A stretch of 64,000 nucleotides of DNA from Arthrobacter sp. ISL-30 (GTDB lineage: Bacteria > Actinomycetota > Actinomycetes > Actinomycetales > Micrococcaceae). Position numbers and translations under genes: made by a program. Positions 27,435-37,361 of the stretch are shown here, piece by piece (position 1 is the first letter of the stretch; each line of letters begins with the position of its first letter). The notes below the pieces were generated by a model, which searched no databases, was not told where the DNA came from, and worked only from the letters and a program-made list of their open reading frames with translations. The DNA is taken from contig NZ_JAGGPK010000029.1 in the NCBI RefSeq assembly GCF_018613855.1, forward strand, positions 52,882 through 116,881. The letters run 5' to 3'.

Positions 27435-28409
27435 CTAGGAGCCCTGCCCTTCGGCTTTGGCCCGGACGGCTTCAGCGGCCGGGGCCGCTTCCTTGATGGT
27501 GCCGCCGGTATCAGGCGTGAAGACCAGCACAGGCTTTGCGTGGCTCCCGGAATCGGCCAGCAGCGCCACCAGGGTTCCGTCCGGCGAGAAAGCGGCGGCC
27601 GGTTTCTCCGGCGTCGGCGCCTGCGGAGTTCCCGCCAACGGCCCGGCAGGGATACGGCGACCAAAGGAGAGTTCGGCGGTCTCCTCCTCAGTGAGTTCCC
27701 TGTTGGGCATTAGCGCCCGCGCGGCCTCCGAAATCTCAAGCACTTCAAGCTCTTCGGCGAGCTGTTCGAGGGTGCGTGCCTGCTCGAGCGTGTAAGGCCC
27801 CACCTGCGTCCGCCGTAACGCGGTCAGGTGGCCGCCGACGCCAAGAGCCTCTCCGAGGTCCCGGGCAAGGGCTCGAATATAGGTTCCGGAAGAACATTCC
27901 ACGGTAACGTCGACGTCGACCACCTCGCCGTTGCGTTCCCGGCGGACCTCGTGCACATCGAAGCGGTGGATGGTGACGGGCCTGGCGGCAAGCTTCACGT
28001 CCTCCCCTGACCTGACCCGGGCATAGGAACGTTCTCCATTTACCTTGATGGCGCTAACGCTGCTGGGAACCTGGCTGATTTCGCCCTTAAGCTCCGCGAC
28101 CCCATGGCGGATCTGTTGCTCGTCGATTTGTCCCGCGCTGCGACTGAGGATCACTTCGCCCTCGGCGTCATCAGTGATGGTGGACTCGCCGAGCCTGATG
28201 GTGGCCGTATACGTCTTGGACGTTCCGACGATGTACGTAAGCAGGCGGGTTGCCTTGTTGATGCCGAGCACCAGGACCCCTGTTGCCATGGGGTCGAGCG
28301 TGCCCGCATGACCGACTTTCCGTGTACTGGCAAGCCGCCGCATTCGGCCAACCACATCATGGCTGGTCCATCCCTGCGGCTTGTCAACGATCACCAGTCC
28401 AGAAAGCAC
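27435..28409 (-). CDS. truB: tRNA pseudouridine(55) synthase
   Basis: Forms pseudouridine 55 in the T loop of tRNAs. 324 residues. GLVIVDKPQGWTSHDVV opens the protein and the catalytic aspartate is Asp39 in HAGTLDPMATGVL. The C-terminal extension (Ala/Pro-rich) is longer than in E. coli TruB. The GTG at 28409 is chosen because TATACT lies 7 bases upstream; the longer open frame would translate that promoter. It starts the minus-strand run to ribF. Confidence 0.93.
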   Translation of the reverse strand: MLSGLVIVDKPQGWTSHDVVGRMRRLASTRKVGHAGTLDPMATGVLVLGINKATRLLTYIVGTSKTYTATIRLGESTITDDAEGEVILSRSAGQIDEQQIRHGVAELKGEISQVPSSVSAIKVNGERSYARVRSGEDVKLAARPVTIHRFDVHEVRRERNGEVVDVDVTVECSSGTYIRALARDLGEALGVGGHLTALRRTQVGPYTLEQARTLEQLAEELEVLEISEAARALMPNRELTEEETAELSFGRRIPAGPLAGTPQAPTPEKPAAAFSPDGTLVALLADSGSHAKPVLVFTPDTGGTIKEAAPAAEAVRAKAEGQGS

Positions 28410-28416
28410 GCCTCCC

Positions 28417-28422
28417 AGTATA
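28417..28422 (-). promoter_or_regulatory. -10 box of a leaderless promoter (truB)
   Basis: TATACT, 7 bases before the GTG at 28409. The gap (GGGAGGC) also holds a Shine-Dalgarno-like sequence that is too close to work normally. It supports the chosen truB start. Confidence 0.45.
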
Positions 28423-28484
28423 TCTGTGCGGCCTTCCCTCCCTGTTCGCCCCTCCGAAGGCATCCCTTGGGCCTCGGGGAGGGC

Positions 28485-28490
28485 TAGTAT
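28485..28490 (+). promoter_or_regulatory. -10 box of a leaderless promoter (aminotransferase)
   Basis: TAGTAT ends 6 bases before the ATG at 28497, without a Shine-Dalgarno sequence. Confidence 0.5.
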
Positions 28491-28496
28491 GCTGCC

Positions 28497-29675
28497 ATGC
28501 CTGTACTAGCCCGCCACATCCACGAAGTTCCCGTGAACCAGATCCGTGAGATTACTGAGGCAGCGTGGCGGACGCCGGGCGCCATTGTGCTCAGCATCGG
28601 TGAGCCTGGTTTCCCGTTGCCGCGACATGTCCTCGAGGCAGGCATCGACTGCTTGGACAGGGACGAGACCAACTACACGCCCAACGCCGGCCTTCCGGCA
28701 CTTAGGGAGGCCTTTGCCACACGCTTCCGCTCCCACAACAGCGTGGAAATGGGTCCTGAACGCGTGTATGTGGTTGCCGGGGCCCAGCAGGGCCTCCACA
28801 TGGCCATGAGCCTCCTGCTCTCCCCCGGCGACGAGATCCTGATCCCGAATCCGGGCTATCCCACCTTCGCCATGACCAGTCGGCTGCTGCACGGTGTGCC
28901 AGTGCGCTACCCCCTGTACCCGGAATATGACTTCCAGCCACGAATCGAAGACGTCGAGGCCCTCATTACACCCCGGACGCGCGTGCTCATGCTGAATTCG
29001 CCGTCGAATCCCCTGGGCGCCGTGATCAGTCATGACCTGATGCGGGAACTCGTCGAGCTCGCACGACGATATGACCTGTGGATCATTTCGGACGAATGCT
29101 ACGAGGCCTTCACCTTCGATGTACCTCATGTGAGCGCCGCCTCCTTCGACGCAGATGTTCCAGGCGAAGCGAGGGTCTTCACCTCCCTGACGCTCTCCAA
29201 GACGTACGGACTGACAGGACTGCGAATCGGTGCCCTGGTCTGCCCCCCGGGCTTTGAGAAGACCATGAACAACGTGATGGAATCCATCGTGTCCTGCGTT
29301 GCCTCGCCATCTCAGTACGCGGCGCTGGCCGCGTTGACCGGACCGCAGGACTATGTGCGGGAAGCCCATGCACACTATCGGTCCAATCGGGACACCGCGT
29401 CGGACATCCTGGGAGGCAAGGGCATCCCTTACCTGGGCGCCCAGGGAGCGTTCTATCTGTGGGCCGACGTTTCACACCTCACCGGAGGCGACGTCCGCAG
29501 CTGGGTCCATAGCTTCCTCGCCGATTCTGGCGTATCGTTCGCGCCCGGTACGGCGTTTGGGTCGATCGGAGAAGGCTGGATCCGGATCTCGCTGTGCGCT
29601 GAACAGCCGGCGCTCGTGGAGGGGCTGAGCAAGCTGCCTGCACGGGCTGCGCTTCTCCAGCAGGCAGGTTCCTAG
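28497..29675 (+). CDS. Class I/II pyridoxal-phosphate aminotransferase
   Basis: 392 residues of the fold-type I aspartate aminotransferase superfamily. YTPNAGLPALREAFATR is near residue 60, and NSPSNPLGAV holds the conserved Asn-Pro. SDECYEAFTF has the PLP-contacting Asp and Tyr. The Schiff-base lysine is in SLTLSKTYGLTGLRIG (about 233), and a C-terminal arginine binds the substrate carboxylate. The amino donor and acceptor cannot be told from the sequence. It is a monocistronic plus-strand gene between truB and a convergent deaminase gene. Confidence 0.85.
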   Translation: MPVLARHIHEVPVNQIREITEAAWRTPGAIVLSIGEPGFPLPRHVLEAGIDCLDRDETNYTPNAGLPALREAFATRFRSHNSVEMGPERVYVVAGAQQGLHMAMSLLLSPGDEILIPNPGYPTFAMTSRLLHGVPVRYPLYPEYDFQPRIEDVEALITPRTRVLMLNSPSNPLGAVISHDLMRELVELARRYDLWIISDECYEAFTFDVPHVSAASFDADVPGEARVFTSLTLSKTYGLTGLRIGALVCPPGFEKTMNNVMESIVSCVASPSQYAALAALTGPQDYVREAHAHYRSNRDTASDILGGKGIPYLGAQGAFYLWADVSHLTGGDVRSWVHSFLADSGVSFAPGTAFGSIGEGWIRISLCAEQPALVEGLSKLPARAALLQQAGS

Positions 29676-29690
29676 CAGCTGGTTCGGTTA

Positions 29691-30173
29691 CTAATAGTCG
29701 GTCCGTCCGGAATTGTTCCGCCACAGCTGGAACGGAATGTCCGACGTCGGAATGGCGGCCTGGCGTACGGGCAGCAGTTCCGGGCGCCTGCCTGAAAAGT
29801 ACTCATAGAAGAGGGCGTCATCGAATCCTGCTGCCGCCGCTCCATGCCGATCGGCTGCGAAGTACACTTCGTCGATCCTGGCCCACAATGATGCTGCCAG
29901 ACAGAGGGGGCAGGGCTCGCAGCTGGCGTAGAGTACCGAGCCACTGAGATTGAAGTTGCCCAAGTCAGCCGCTGCCCGGCGTATCGCCACCACCTCGGCA
30001 TGGGCAGTGGGGTCGTTGTCCCGTGTGACGCGGTTGACTCCTGCATGGACCTGCCCGTCCGGCGTGACCACCAGCGCGCTGAAAGGTCCCCCACCGTCGG
30101 CCACGTTCTGCGCGGCCAGGCGCACCGCGATCTCCAAGTACCCTTCAGGTGATGTCTCTGCTTCTGACGCCAT
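29691..30173 (-). CDS. Nucleoside deaminase (CMP/dCMP deaminase family)
   Basis: 160 residues. The zinc-binding motifs of the cytidine deaminase superfamily are intact: HAEVVAIRRA (His/catalytic Glu about residue 58) and CEPCPLCLAA (Cys pair about 88). Overall length and the terminal FQLWRNNSGRTDY segment resemble guanine deaminase-type (GuaD) members more than tRNA adenosine deaminases. A TAAGAT box 6 bases before the ATG suggests a leaderless start. Confidence 0.85.
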   Translation of the reverse strand: MASEAETSPEGYLEIAVRLAAQNVADGGGPFSALVVTPDGQVHAGVNRVTRDNDPTAHAEVVAIRRAAADLGNFNLSGSVLYASCEPCPLCLAASLWARIDEVYFAADRHGAAAAGFDDALFYEYFSGRRPELLPVRQAAIPTSDIPFQLWRNNSGRTDY

Positions 30174-30321
30174 GTCCCGATCTTAGCCACGGCACGCGGC
30201 TTATACAGGTAATGCTGTGCGTACTTTCCCGGGGACCTGTTTCCCCCCCATTGGCCTTTGTGCCTCCCCAAATAGTAAGTAGGCTTATCTGTGCAGGCCG
30301 TAGCGAGGAAAGGACGACTCA

Positions 30322-30612
30322 ATGAGTGAGCAAAACAAGGGCGAGGATGAGTTTGTCACTCCGGACCCTTCAACCGTGCGCGAAGACGTGCCGGGCGACG
30401 CCGGGGACGAAGGCAACGAGATCCGCTTTAGCGAAGAACAGGCGTTGATCCAGGAACAGGCCCGCGGCATCCGACCGGAGCGTCATGATGTTCCCAGCGG
30501 CGGTCCTACCCTGGACGAGGCCCGCGGAAATCTGGATATTTCCGACCCCACCGGCGCCGATGCCGCCGATGACAGCAGCGATGATCCCATGCATGGCGGC
30601 GCAATGCAGTGA
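30322..30612 (+). CDS. Small acidic protein of unknown function
   Basis: 96 residues, very rich in Asp, Glu, Gly and Pro, with no hydrophobic core, so probably largely disordered. The start ATG has AGGAAAGGA about 7 bases upstream. A strong terminator hairpin follows at 30652. Conserved-looking pieces such as FSEEQALIQEQARGIRPERHD suggest a real gene, but no family was recognised. Confidence 0.6.
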   Translation: MSEQNKGEDEFVTPDPSTVREDVPGDAGDEGNEIRFSEEQALIQEQARGIRPERHDVPSGGPTLDEARGNLDISDPTGADAADDSSDDPMHGGAMQ

Positions 30613-30651
30613 GGCGCTTAGGTTGGCGCGGACGACACCATCCACTGCAAG

Positions 30652-30688
30652 AGAGCTCCGGCCGGGGATTTCCGAACGGAGCTCTTTT
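30652..30688 (+). terminator. Intrinsic terminator after the small acidic-protein gene
   Basis: A 9-bp perfect stem (AGAGCTCCG pairing with CGGAGCTCT, 30652-30660 with 30677-30685) is followed by a run of four T. A textbook rho-independent terminator 40 bases downstream of the 96-residue gene. Confidence 0.85.
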
Positions 30689-30835
30689 GTGCGTGGTTCA
30701 TGAAGCGGCAGTTAGCTGGATTCTATGGACTCACCCCAAGGTCAGTACTAGCGTGAGTCGCGGGGGTTGAAGCACATTCCGCCACACACCAAGGTCTCGC
30801 ACAGCTAATGTCCGCACCGTCACCTTGGAGCCAAA

Positions 30836-31993
30836 ATGTTCAGGAGATCCAACCTTGCTGCGTGTGCTGCCGTAGCCGGCATGCTTCTCGCGTCCGGACC
30901 CGCAGCCCTTGCCACGTCCCCGTCGACCCCGCAACTACTGGCCGATAACCTTGTTAGTCCCTTGCATCTTGCCATCGGACGCGAAGGCACTGTCCTCGTC
31001 ACCCAACAATTCGCCGGGCTGATTAGCAAAATCAACGACGACGGCAGCGCCAGTACCGTGTACGACTCCCAAGGCTGGAACGTTGCGGGGCTGCACAGAA
31101 GTGGGGATTCCCTCTACTTTGTGGAAAGCCTGGGCGCCGGTGAGGGCCGCCTAACGGATCTGGCAGGCCGGCTCAAAGTTATCGGGGACGCTACGGCGGA
31201 GGTGCCCGGCCCCATCCGCGAGATTGCTGATCTTGCGACCATCGAAATAAGCACGAATCCGGATTCGGTCAACCATTACGGCTTCGCCCCCGAAGTCGCC
31301 GCCGATTGCCTGGCCCAGGTCCCGCCGATGGTCCGACCCAGTTATGACGGCGAAGTTGACTCGCACCCGTACGCCCTCACCGTTTCCGGAGACAACGTCT
31401 TCATCGCGGATGCAGGCTCGAACACCATCCTGAAGGTCAATGAATCCACAGGTGCGGTGTCTACACTGGCCGTGCTCCCGCCGCAGCCGGTTGTCGTGAC
31501 AGCAGAGGCAGCCGCTGCAGTTGGCCTGCCGCCATGCACGGTGGGCCACAGCTACGCTTTCGAGCCCGTACCCACGGACATCGAGCTTGGCCGGGACGGT
31601 TGGCTCTACGTGAGCCTGCTTCCGGGCGGCCCGGAGGATCCCTCGCTGGGAGACCGCGGCTCAATTGTCCGTGTGAATCCGGAGACCGGGGACGTGCAGA
31701 CGTGGGCCGAGGAGATCCTGAGCCCGACCGGTCTTGCCATCGCGCGCAACGGCGATGTGTACGTCGCCTCCCTCTTCGGCGAAGGCATCTTCCGGTTCGA
31801 TGCGAAGACACAGGATCGCTCGCTGTTCTTGCCAACGTCCATGGCCGCCGACGTCGAAATCAAGGGTTCCACACTGTACGCCACCGTGGATGCAATCAGC
31901 TTCGACCCGGCCGCGCCGCCGGCGGGCAAAGTCATCTCGGTTCCTTTGAAGGGAGACCGGGACGACGAGCACGACGACAGTAGCGACAGTTAG
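30836..31993 (+). CDS. Secreted ScyD/ScyE-family beta-propeller protein
   Basis: 385 residues. A signal peptide (basic MFRRSN, hydrophobic core, cleavage after ALA near residue 26) directs export. Repeated SPLHLAIGREGTVLVTQQFAG, YALTVSGDNVFIADAGSNTILKV and PTGLAIARNGDVYVASLFGEGIFRF segments are NHL-like propeller blades, matching proteins named after the cyanobacterial scytonemin genes. In actinobacteria no such pathway is implied. The C-terminus is acidic. It is a single gene with GGAG before the ATG, convergent with rbfA. Binding partner unknown. Confidence 0.75.
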   Translation: MFRRSNLAACAAVAGMLLASGPAALATSPSTPQLLADNLVSPLHLAIGREGTVLVTQQFAGLISKINDDGSASTVYDSQGWNVAGLHRSGDSLYFVESLGAGEGRLTDLAGRLKVIGDATAEVPGPIREIADLATIEISTNPDSVNHYGFAPEVAADCLAQVPPMVRPSYDGEVDSHPYALTVSGDNVFIADAGSNTILKVNESTGAVSTLAVLPPQPVVVTAEAAAAVGLPPCTVGHSYAFEPVPTDIELGRDGWLYVSLLPGGPEDPSLGDRGSIVRVNPETGDVQTWAEEILSPTGLAIARNGDVYVASLFGEGIFRFDAKTQDRSLFLPTSMAADVEIKGSTLYATVDAISFDPAAPPAGKVISVPLKGDRDDEHDDSSDS

Positions 31994-32012
31994 CCGCTAG
32001 CGGCGACGGCGG

Positions 32013-32534
32013 CTACTTGTTGCTGTCCTCTTCAATGTCGCCGTCGCCGCCGAGGTCAAGGTCCTCTTCGTCGAAGTCGTCCTCGTCAATCTCGGACCCT
32101 TCGATCCCAGCATGCGGCGAGTCGGACTTGTACGGGTCAGCTTCCCCCGCAGGTTGGGCATTGGCCGCAAGAGCGGCCACCTCTGCATCACGCTGTTTCG
32201 CGACGCGAAGAAGCTCTTCCAGGTTCGAGGCATTGACGGGGATCTGGTCCGCCACAAACTCAAGGGTGGGGGTCAGGCGCACCGTGATATTGCGGCCGAC
32301 TTCCTGCCGAAGCACGCCCTTGGCCTTCTCAAGTGCCTTGGCGGCATCCGTCTGGGCAACGCCGTCACCAAACACGGTGTAGTAGACAGTCGCGTGCTGC
32401 AGGTCGTTGGTAACGCGGGCATCGGTAACAGTGATGGCCTCAACCCGCGGATCCTTGACCCGCCGACCCAACGCCTCGGCAACGACAACCTTAATTCGCT
32501 GCGCCAACTTGGCAGCCCGTGCGGGATCAGCCAT
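32013..32534 (-). CDS. rbfA: 30S ribosome-binding factor A
   Basis: Late 30S assembly factor that acts on helix 1 of 16S rRNA. 173 residues. A KH-like domain covers about residues 1-120 (KVVVAEALGRRVKDPRVEAITVTDARVTNDLQHATVYYTVFG), and a long acidic C-terminal tail (SEIDEDDFDEEDLDLGGDGD) follows. The ATG has GGAGGATGTC just upstream. It lies downstream of infB, the usual neighbour, but 229 bases of structured spacer separate them. Confidence 0.93.
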   Translation of the reverse strand: MADPARAAKLAQRIKVVVAEALGRRVKDPRVEAITVTDARVTNDLQHATVYYTVFGDGVAQTDAAKALEKAKGVLRQEVGRNITVRLTPTLEFVADQIPVNASNLEELLRVAKQRDAEVAALAANAQPAGEADPYKSDSPHAGIEGSEIDEDDFDEEDLDLGGDGDIEEDSNK

Positions 32535-32600
32535 GACATCCTCCTGGATAACAAATTAGAAAAATGGGGGCGCTAACGTGCTCAGCAACGTCAGCGCGTA

Positions 32601-32702
32601 GCGATTGAGGGGGCCCGGGAGTGGCATTGGGGCTGCCGGAGACGGACGGCCACGATCGTAGATCGTTGCCGTCCGTCATAGGGGCGGGGCCCCCTCAATC
32701 GC
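32601..32702. repeat. Nested inverted repeats between infB and rbfA
   Basis: Outer arms 32601-32616 and 32687-32702 are a perfect 16-bp inverted repeat. Inside, 32641-32650 pairs perfectly with 32668-32677, and 32652-32657 with 32661-32666, giving a long inner hairpin. Purpose unknown; it may act as terminator, processing site or attenuator before rbfA. Confidence 0.8.
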
Positions 32703-32713
32703 GAAGTGTGGTG

Positions 32714-32742
32714 CAGGGCCGCCGGAAAAATCCAACGGCCCC
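32714..32742 (-). terminator. Hairpin just after infB
   Basis: An 11-bp stem (with G-T pairs) around an ATTTTT-containing loop begins about 20 bases after the infB stop. It has the position of a terminator, but there is no T run after the stem. Confidence 0.5.
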
Positions 32743-32763
32743 GCCAGAGCTGCCAGCCCTACG

Positions 32764-35691
32764 TTAGACGCGCGGCTTTTCGCGCATCTCGAAGGTCTCG
32801 ATGATGTCGCCTTCGGTGAGGTCGTTGTAGGACCCCAGGCCGATACCGCACTCGAAGCCTTCGCGGACTTCGGTGGCATCGTCCTTGAACCGCTTGAGCG
32901 AGTCGACGGTGAGGTTTTCACCGATGACCTTGCTGTCGCGCATGACGCGGGCCTTGGCGTTACGGCGGATGATGCCGGACCGAACGATGGAACCAGCAAT
33001 GTTGCCGAACTTGGAGGAACGGAACACTTCACGGACCTCGGCGGTGCCCAGCTGGACTTCCTCGTACTCCGGCTTGAGCATGCCCTTGAGGGCCAGCTCG
33101 ATGTCATCGATTGCTGCGTAGATGACGGAGTAGAAGCGCATGTCCACGCCTTCGCGGTCGGCCAGTTCGGCAACGCGCTCAGCCGGCTTGACGTTGAAGC
33201 CGATGATGATCGCGTTGTCCACCGTTGCGAGGTTGACGTCGTTCTGCGTGATGGCACCCACACCGCGGTGGATGACACGCAGCTGAACGTCGTCGTCGCC
33301 GACGTCGATCTTGAGCAGGGCGTCCTCGAGGGCTTCCACGGCACCGGAGACGTCACCCTTGAGGATGAGGTTGAGGGTGTCGATCTTGCCTTCGGCCACT
33401 GCCTGGTCGAAGTCTTCCAGGCTGATGCGCTTGCGGCGCTTGGCGAGCTGGGCGTTGCGCTCCGCGGCCTCACGCTTTTCGGCGATCTGGCGGGCAGTGC
33501 GCTCGTCCGGGGTCACCAGGAAGGTGTCACCTGCACGCGGCACGTTGGACAGGCCGAGGACCTGGACCGGGCGTGACGGCAGCGCGACGTCGAGGGCTTG
33601 GCCGTCTTCGTCGAACATTGCACGGACGCGGCCATGAGCCGTACCGGCCACGATCGTGTCACCAACAGCCAAGGTACCGGACTGCACCAGCACGGTGGCC
33701 ACTGAGCCGCGGCCCTTGTCAAGGTTGGCTTCAATGGCAATGCCTCGAGCGTCCTTGTCCGGGTTGGCACGCAGGTCCAGCGCGGCGTCGGCCGTCAGGA
33801 GCACGGCGTCGATCAGTTCGTCGATGTTGAGGTTCTGGCGCGCAGAGACCTCCACGAACATGGTGTCGCCACCGTATTCCTCGGGAACCAGGCCGTACTC
33901 GGTGAGCTGGCCCTTGACCTTGTCCGGGTTCGCGCCGTCCTTGTCGATCTTGTTCACTGCGACGACGATCGGCACGTTGGCTGCCTGGGCGTGGTTGAGT
34001 GCTTCCACCGTCTGGGGCATAACGCCGTCGTCGGCTGCCACAACCAGGATGGCGATGTCGGTGACCTTGGCACCACGGGCACGCATGGCGGTGAACGCCT
34101 CGTGACCGGGGGTGTCAATGAAGGTGATGTCGCGCAGGGCGCCTTCGTGCTCGTGGCTGATCTGGTACGCACCGATGTGCTGGGTAATACCGCCGTGCTC
34201 GCCCGCCATAACGTCCGAGTTACGGATGGCATCCAGCAGTCGGGTCTTACCGTGGTCAACGTGGCCCATGACGGTGACTACCGGCGGACGGGGCTCGAGG
34301 ACGTCGTCGCCTTCGGCTTCGAGTTCGGCGTCGAGGTCGATGTCGAACGAATCCAGCAGCTCGCGCTCTTCGTCCTCCGGAGAGACGACCTGCAGCTTGT
34401 AGCCAAGCTCGGCGCCCAGCAGGCCGAAGGTGTCCTCGTCCAGCGACTGGGTAGCCGTAGCCATTTCACCGAGGTGGAACAGCACGGTTACCAGCGAGGC
34501 GGGGTTCGCATCGATCTTCTCGGCAAAGTCCGTGATCGAGGAGCCGCGACGCAAGCGGATGATGGTCTCGCCGTCGCCGCGGGGAACGGTCACGCCGCCC
34601 AGCGACGGAGCGCTCATCTGCTCGAGTTCCTGGCGCTTCGCGCGCTTGGACTTGCGCTGCTTGCCGCGGCCTGCGCCGCCCTTGCCAAACGCGCCCTGGG
34701 TGCCGCCGCGACCGCGACCGCCCTTGCCAAAGCCACCGCCGGCGGGAGCTCCGCCGCCAGCACCAGGAGCGCCGGTGCCGGGAGCGCCACCGGGACGTCC
34801 GGGACCCCGACCGCCGCCGCCGCCGGGGCGGGCCGCGGTACCGGGAGCAGGACGCTCGGTACGGTTGGGCATCATGCCCGGGCTGGGCCGGTTTCCACCT
34901 GCGCCGCCACCCGGACGGGGTGCACCGCCAGGACGCGCTGTGCCGCCCGGACGGGGTGCGCCCGGACGGGGACCGCCCGAGCCTGCGGCAGGACGGGGAC
35001 CGCCGGCGCCGGCCGCGGGACGGGGACCGCCGGGACGCTCACCTTCAGTGCGGCCGCCGCCGGGACGGGGCATGCCTTGGGAGGTGGCAAACGGGTTGTT
35101 GCCAGGACGGGGAGGACGTTCGCCGTCGCCGCGACCACGGGGCATGCCCTGGGACGTGGCGAAAGGATTGTTGCCCGGGCGGGGACCGCCGGGACGGGGT
35201 GCCTGGCCGCCCGGACGGGTCGGGGCAGGAGCCTCGGCCTTCGGGGCGGGACGCGCACCGGGCTTGGCCGAGAACTGTGCTGCGGGCGCGGCCGGAGCTG
35301 CAGGGGCAGCAGGAGCCGGAGCGGGCGCTTCAGCCTTGGGTGCTTCAGCTTTGGGTGCCTCTGTCCTGGGTGCTTCAGCCTTGGGTGCTTGGGCAGGGGC
35401 AGGTGCCTTGGGGGCAGCAGGACCGGGTGCCGGGGCGGCAGGTCGGGAAGCTGCCGGGGCGGCAGGTCGGGAAGCTGCCGGGGCGGCGGGCGCCTTCGGA
35501 GCGGCTGCTGGGGCCTCGGACTTCGAAGCGCCGGCAGCGGGAAAGGCGTTGCGCAGTTTCCGCACAACGGGGGCCTCGATAGTTGACGAGGCGGAGCGAA
35601 CGAATTCGCCCAGTTCCTGCAGTTTGGTCACTGCATCTTTGGAAGTGATACCGAGCTCTTTGGCGAGCTCATGTACGCGGACCTTGGCCAC
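32764..35691 (-). CDS. infB: Translation initiation factor IF-2
   Basis: GTPase that places initiator tRNA on the 30S subunit. 975 residues from GTG 35691 with AGGAGA upstream. An IF2_N domain opens the protein. A linker of about 300 residues rich in Ala, Pro, Gly and Arg follows, including two copies of [14 protein letters not shown]. The GTPase domain has G1 GHVDHGKT (about 478), DTPGHEAF and NKIDK, followed by domains II-IV. The 5' neighbours ylxR, nusA and rimP follow the standard order. Confidence 0.95.
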   Translation of the reverse strand: MAKVRVHELAKELGITSKDAVTKLQELGEFVRSASSTIEAPVVRKLRNAFPAAGASKSEAPAAAPKAPAAPAASRPAAPAASRPAAPAPGPAAPKAPAPAQAPKAEAPRTEAPKAEAPKAEAPAPAPAAPAAPAAPAAQFSAKPGARPAPKAEAPAPTRPGGQAPRPGGPRPGNNPFATSQGMPRGRGDGERPPRPGNNPFATSQGMPRPGGGRTEGERPGGPRPAAGAGGPRPAAGSGGPRPGAPRPGGTARPGGAPRPGGGAGGNRPSPGMMPNRTERPAPGTAARPGGGGGRGPGRPGGAPGTGAPGAGGGAPAGGGFGKGGRGRGGTQGAFGKGGAGRGKQRKSKRAKRQELEQMSAPSLGGVTVPRGDGETIIRLRRGSSITDFAEKIDANPASLVTVLFHLGEMATATQSLDEDTFGLLGAELGYKLQVVSPEDEERELLDSFDIDLDAELEAEGDDVLEPRPPVVTVMGHVDHGKTRLLDAIRNSDVMAGEHGGITQHIGAYQISHEHEGALRDITFIDTPGHEAFTAMRARGAKVTDIAILVVAADDGVMPQTVEALNHAQAANVPIVVAVNKIDKDGANPDKVKGQLTEYGLVPEEYGGDTMFVEVSARQNLNIDELIDAVLLTADAALDLRANPDKDARGIAIEANLDKGRGSVATVLVQSGTLAVGDTIVAGTAHGRVRAMFDEDGQALDVALPSRPVQVLGLSNVPRAGDTFLVTPDERTARQIAEKREAAERNAQLAKRRKRISLEDFDQAVAEGKIDTLNLILKGDVSGAVEALEDALLKIDVGDDDVQLRVIHRGVGAITQNDVNLATVDNAIIIGFNVKPAERVAELADREGVDMRFYSVIYAAIDDIELALKGMLKPEYEEVQLGTAEVREVFRSSKFGNIAGSIVRSGIIRRNAKARVMRDSKVIGENLTVDSLKRFKDDATEVREGFECGIGLGSYNDLTEGDIIETFEMREKPRV

Positions 35692-35843
35692 ATTTCTCCT
35701 GTCTCGGTCCGCACCGAGCCAGGCACGAACCGTCTACTTCTTACTGCGGACCTCCGCCGCGAGTGCAGCTGAAAGGTCCATTGCTGAGCGCAACAAAGTT
35801 GTCATCGTTACGCACTCATCGCTGGGAACTCATCGGGTTTCCA

Positions 35844-36182
35844 TCAGTTTTCTGACCCGCTTTCAGGTTTGGACGGTTTTCCTGCATCTACCGGGGCATC
35901 AGCAGGGGGCATGCCCGCCGCTATGTAGCGTTCGACGGCGGCGATTTCCGTTGCGCCCGCAAGGGCCCTTCCGAAAGCGCGCCGCTTGATCGCAAGCGCC
36001 AGGCACGTATCACTGGGGTGCAGCCAGGCACCCCTGCCAGCCATCCGACGTCGTTCGTCTACCACAACGGTTGACCCGCCGTTTCGGGCGACAAGCCGGA
36101 TAAGCTGCGACCGGGAGCCTTGCTTCCGGCATCCGATGCAGGTGCGCACGGGCTCATGCCCATGCCGAAGCGGTTCAGCCAC
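35844..36182 (-). CDS. ylxR: YlxR family (DUF448) RNA-binding protein
   Basis: 112 residues from GTG 36182. The family core is complete: VRTCIGCRKQGSRSQLIRLV, then GRGAWLHPSDTCLALAIKRRAFGRAL. YlxR proteins are small basic nucleoid- or RNA-associated proteins encoded between nusA and infB, exactly as here. The C-terminal Pro/Ser-rich extension is not conserved. A gap of 207 bases separates it from nusA. Confidence 0.88.
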   Translation of the reverse strand: MAEPLRHGHEPVRTCIGCRKQGSRSQLIRLVARNGGSTVVVDERRRMAGRGAWLHPSDTCLALAIKRRAFGRALAGATEIAAVERYIAAGMPPADAPVDAGKPSKPESGSEN

Positions 36183-36389
36183 TGTGTGTCTTTACCTGCC
36201 TCTGTCACTCTGCTTTCCCGGGGCCGGAAGTACGGCGCGGGGGCCGACTCAGGCGCCAAGGCGCACGGATACCGGCCGTAAGCCCGGTCTGTTCCATTCT
36301 AGCCCATGGGCACCGCCAACCGAATCAGGCACGCCCATGGCTCCGGCCCGGAGCTATCCCTCCGCGCCGGGTGCTTCCTTGCTTGTTTG

Positions 36390-37361
36390 CTACTTTGCCG
36401 CGGCGTCGGACACGATGTCGATGCGCCAGCCGGTCAGCTTGGCAGCGAGGCGGGCATTCTGCCCTTCCTTGCCGATGGCCAGCGAAAGCTGGTAGTCCGG
36501 AACGACCACTCGGGCGGACCTGGTGGCCTCGTCGGTAATGGTGACCGAATTCACGCGGGACGGCGAGAGCGAGTTGGCGATGAACGTGGCGGGGTCGTCG
36601 CTGTAATCGACGATGTCAATCTTTTCGTCGTTCAGTTCCGTCATGACCGCCCGGACGCGCGAGCCCATTTCCCCGATGCAGGCACCCTTGGCGTTGATGC
36701 CAGGGGCGTTGGCCTTGACGGCGATCTTGGTCCGGTGCCCTGCTTCGCGCGCCAAGGCCACGATCTCGACCGACCTGTCCGCGATCTCGGGAACCTCGAG
36801 TTCGAAAAGCTTGCGCACAAGGCCCGGGTGCGAACGGGACAGCGTGATGGAGGGTCCCTTCATGCCGCGGTGGACGTCCACCACATATGCACGGAGGCGG
36901 TTTCCATGGGTGTACTTCTCCCCCGGAACCTGCTCGGGCGGCGGCAGCAGTGCCTCCACTGAACCCAGGTTCACCTGGATCATGTGCGGGTTGTTGCCCT
37001 GCTGGATCAGCCCGGCCACCAGTTCACCTTCGCGGCCCTTGAACTCGCCAAGGACGTTGTCGTCCTCGACGTCCCGGAGCCGTTGCAGGATGATCTGGCG
37101 CGCAGTGCTGGCCGCGATCCGGCCGAAGCCGGCGGGGGTGTCCTCGAATTCACCAATGGGCTGGCCGTCGTCGTCGATCTCCGTTGCCCAGATGGTCACG
37201 TGTCCGCTCTTGCGATCAAGCTCCGCCCGGGCCTTCTCGAAGGCTCCGGGCGTCTTGTGATAAGCCACCAGGAGCGCCTGCTCAATGGTGGGGATCAGGA
37301 GGTCCAGCGGGATTTCACGCTCACGCTCCAGGAGTCTCAGTGCGCTCATGTCAATATCCAT
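36390..37361 (-). CDS. nusA: Transcription termination/antitermination protein NusA
   Basis: RNA polymerase-associated factor in pausing, termination and antitermination. 323 residues: N-terminal polymerase-binding domain, S1 domain (about 110-190, with [40 protein letters not shown]) and two KH domains ([45 protein letters not shown]). It lacks the E. coli C-terminal acidic repeats, as usual in actinobacteria. The ATG shares one base with the rimP stop (TAATG), so translation is coupled. Confidence 0.95.
   Translation of the reverse strand: MDIDMSALRLLEREREIPLDLLIPTIEQALLVAYHKTPGAFEKARAELDRKSGHVTIWATEIDDDGQPIGEFEDTPAGFGRIAASTARQIILQRLRDVEDDNVLGEFKGREGELVAGLIQQGNNPHMIQVNLGSVEALLPPPEQVPGEKYTHGNRLRAYVVDVHRGMKGPSITLSRSHPGLVRKLFELEVPEIADRSVEIVALAREAGHRTKIAVKANAPGINAKGACIGEMGSRVRAVMTELNDEKIDIVDYSDDPATFIANSLSPSRVNSVTITDEATRSARVVVPDYQLSLAIGKEGQNARLAAKLTGWRIDIVSDAAAK

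Noticed and set aside
30728..30759. 7-bp inverted repeat before the ScyD/ScyE-like gene
   Set aside because: Too short and widely spaced to separate from chance in GC-rich DNA.
33991..35989. Two long plus-strand frames rich in Gly, Ala, Pro and Arg
   Set aside because: They mirror the repetitive linker of infB; no start signal or known domain.
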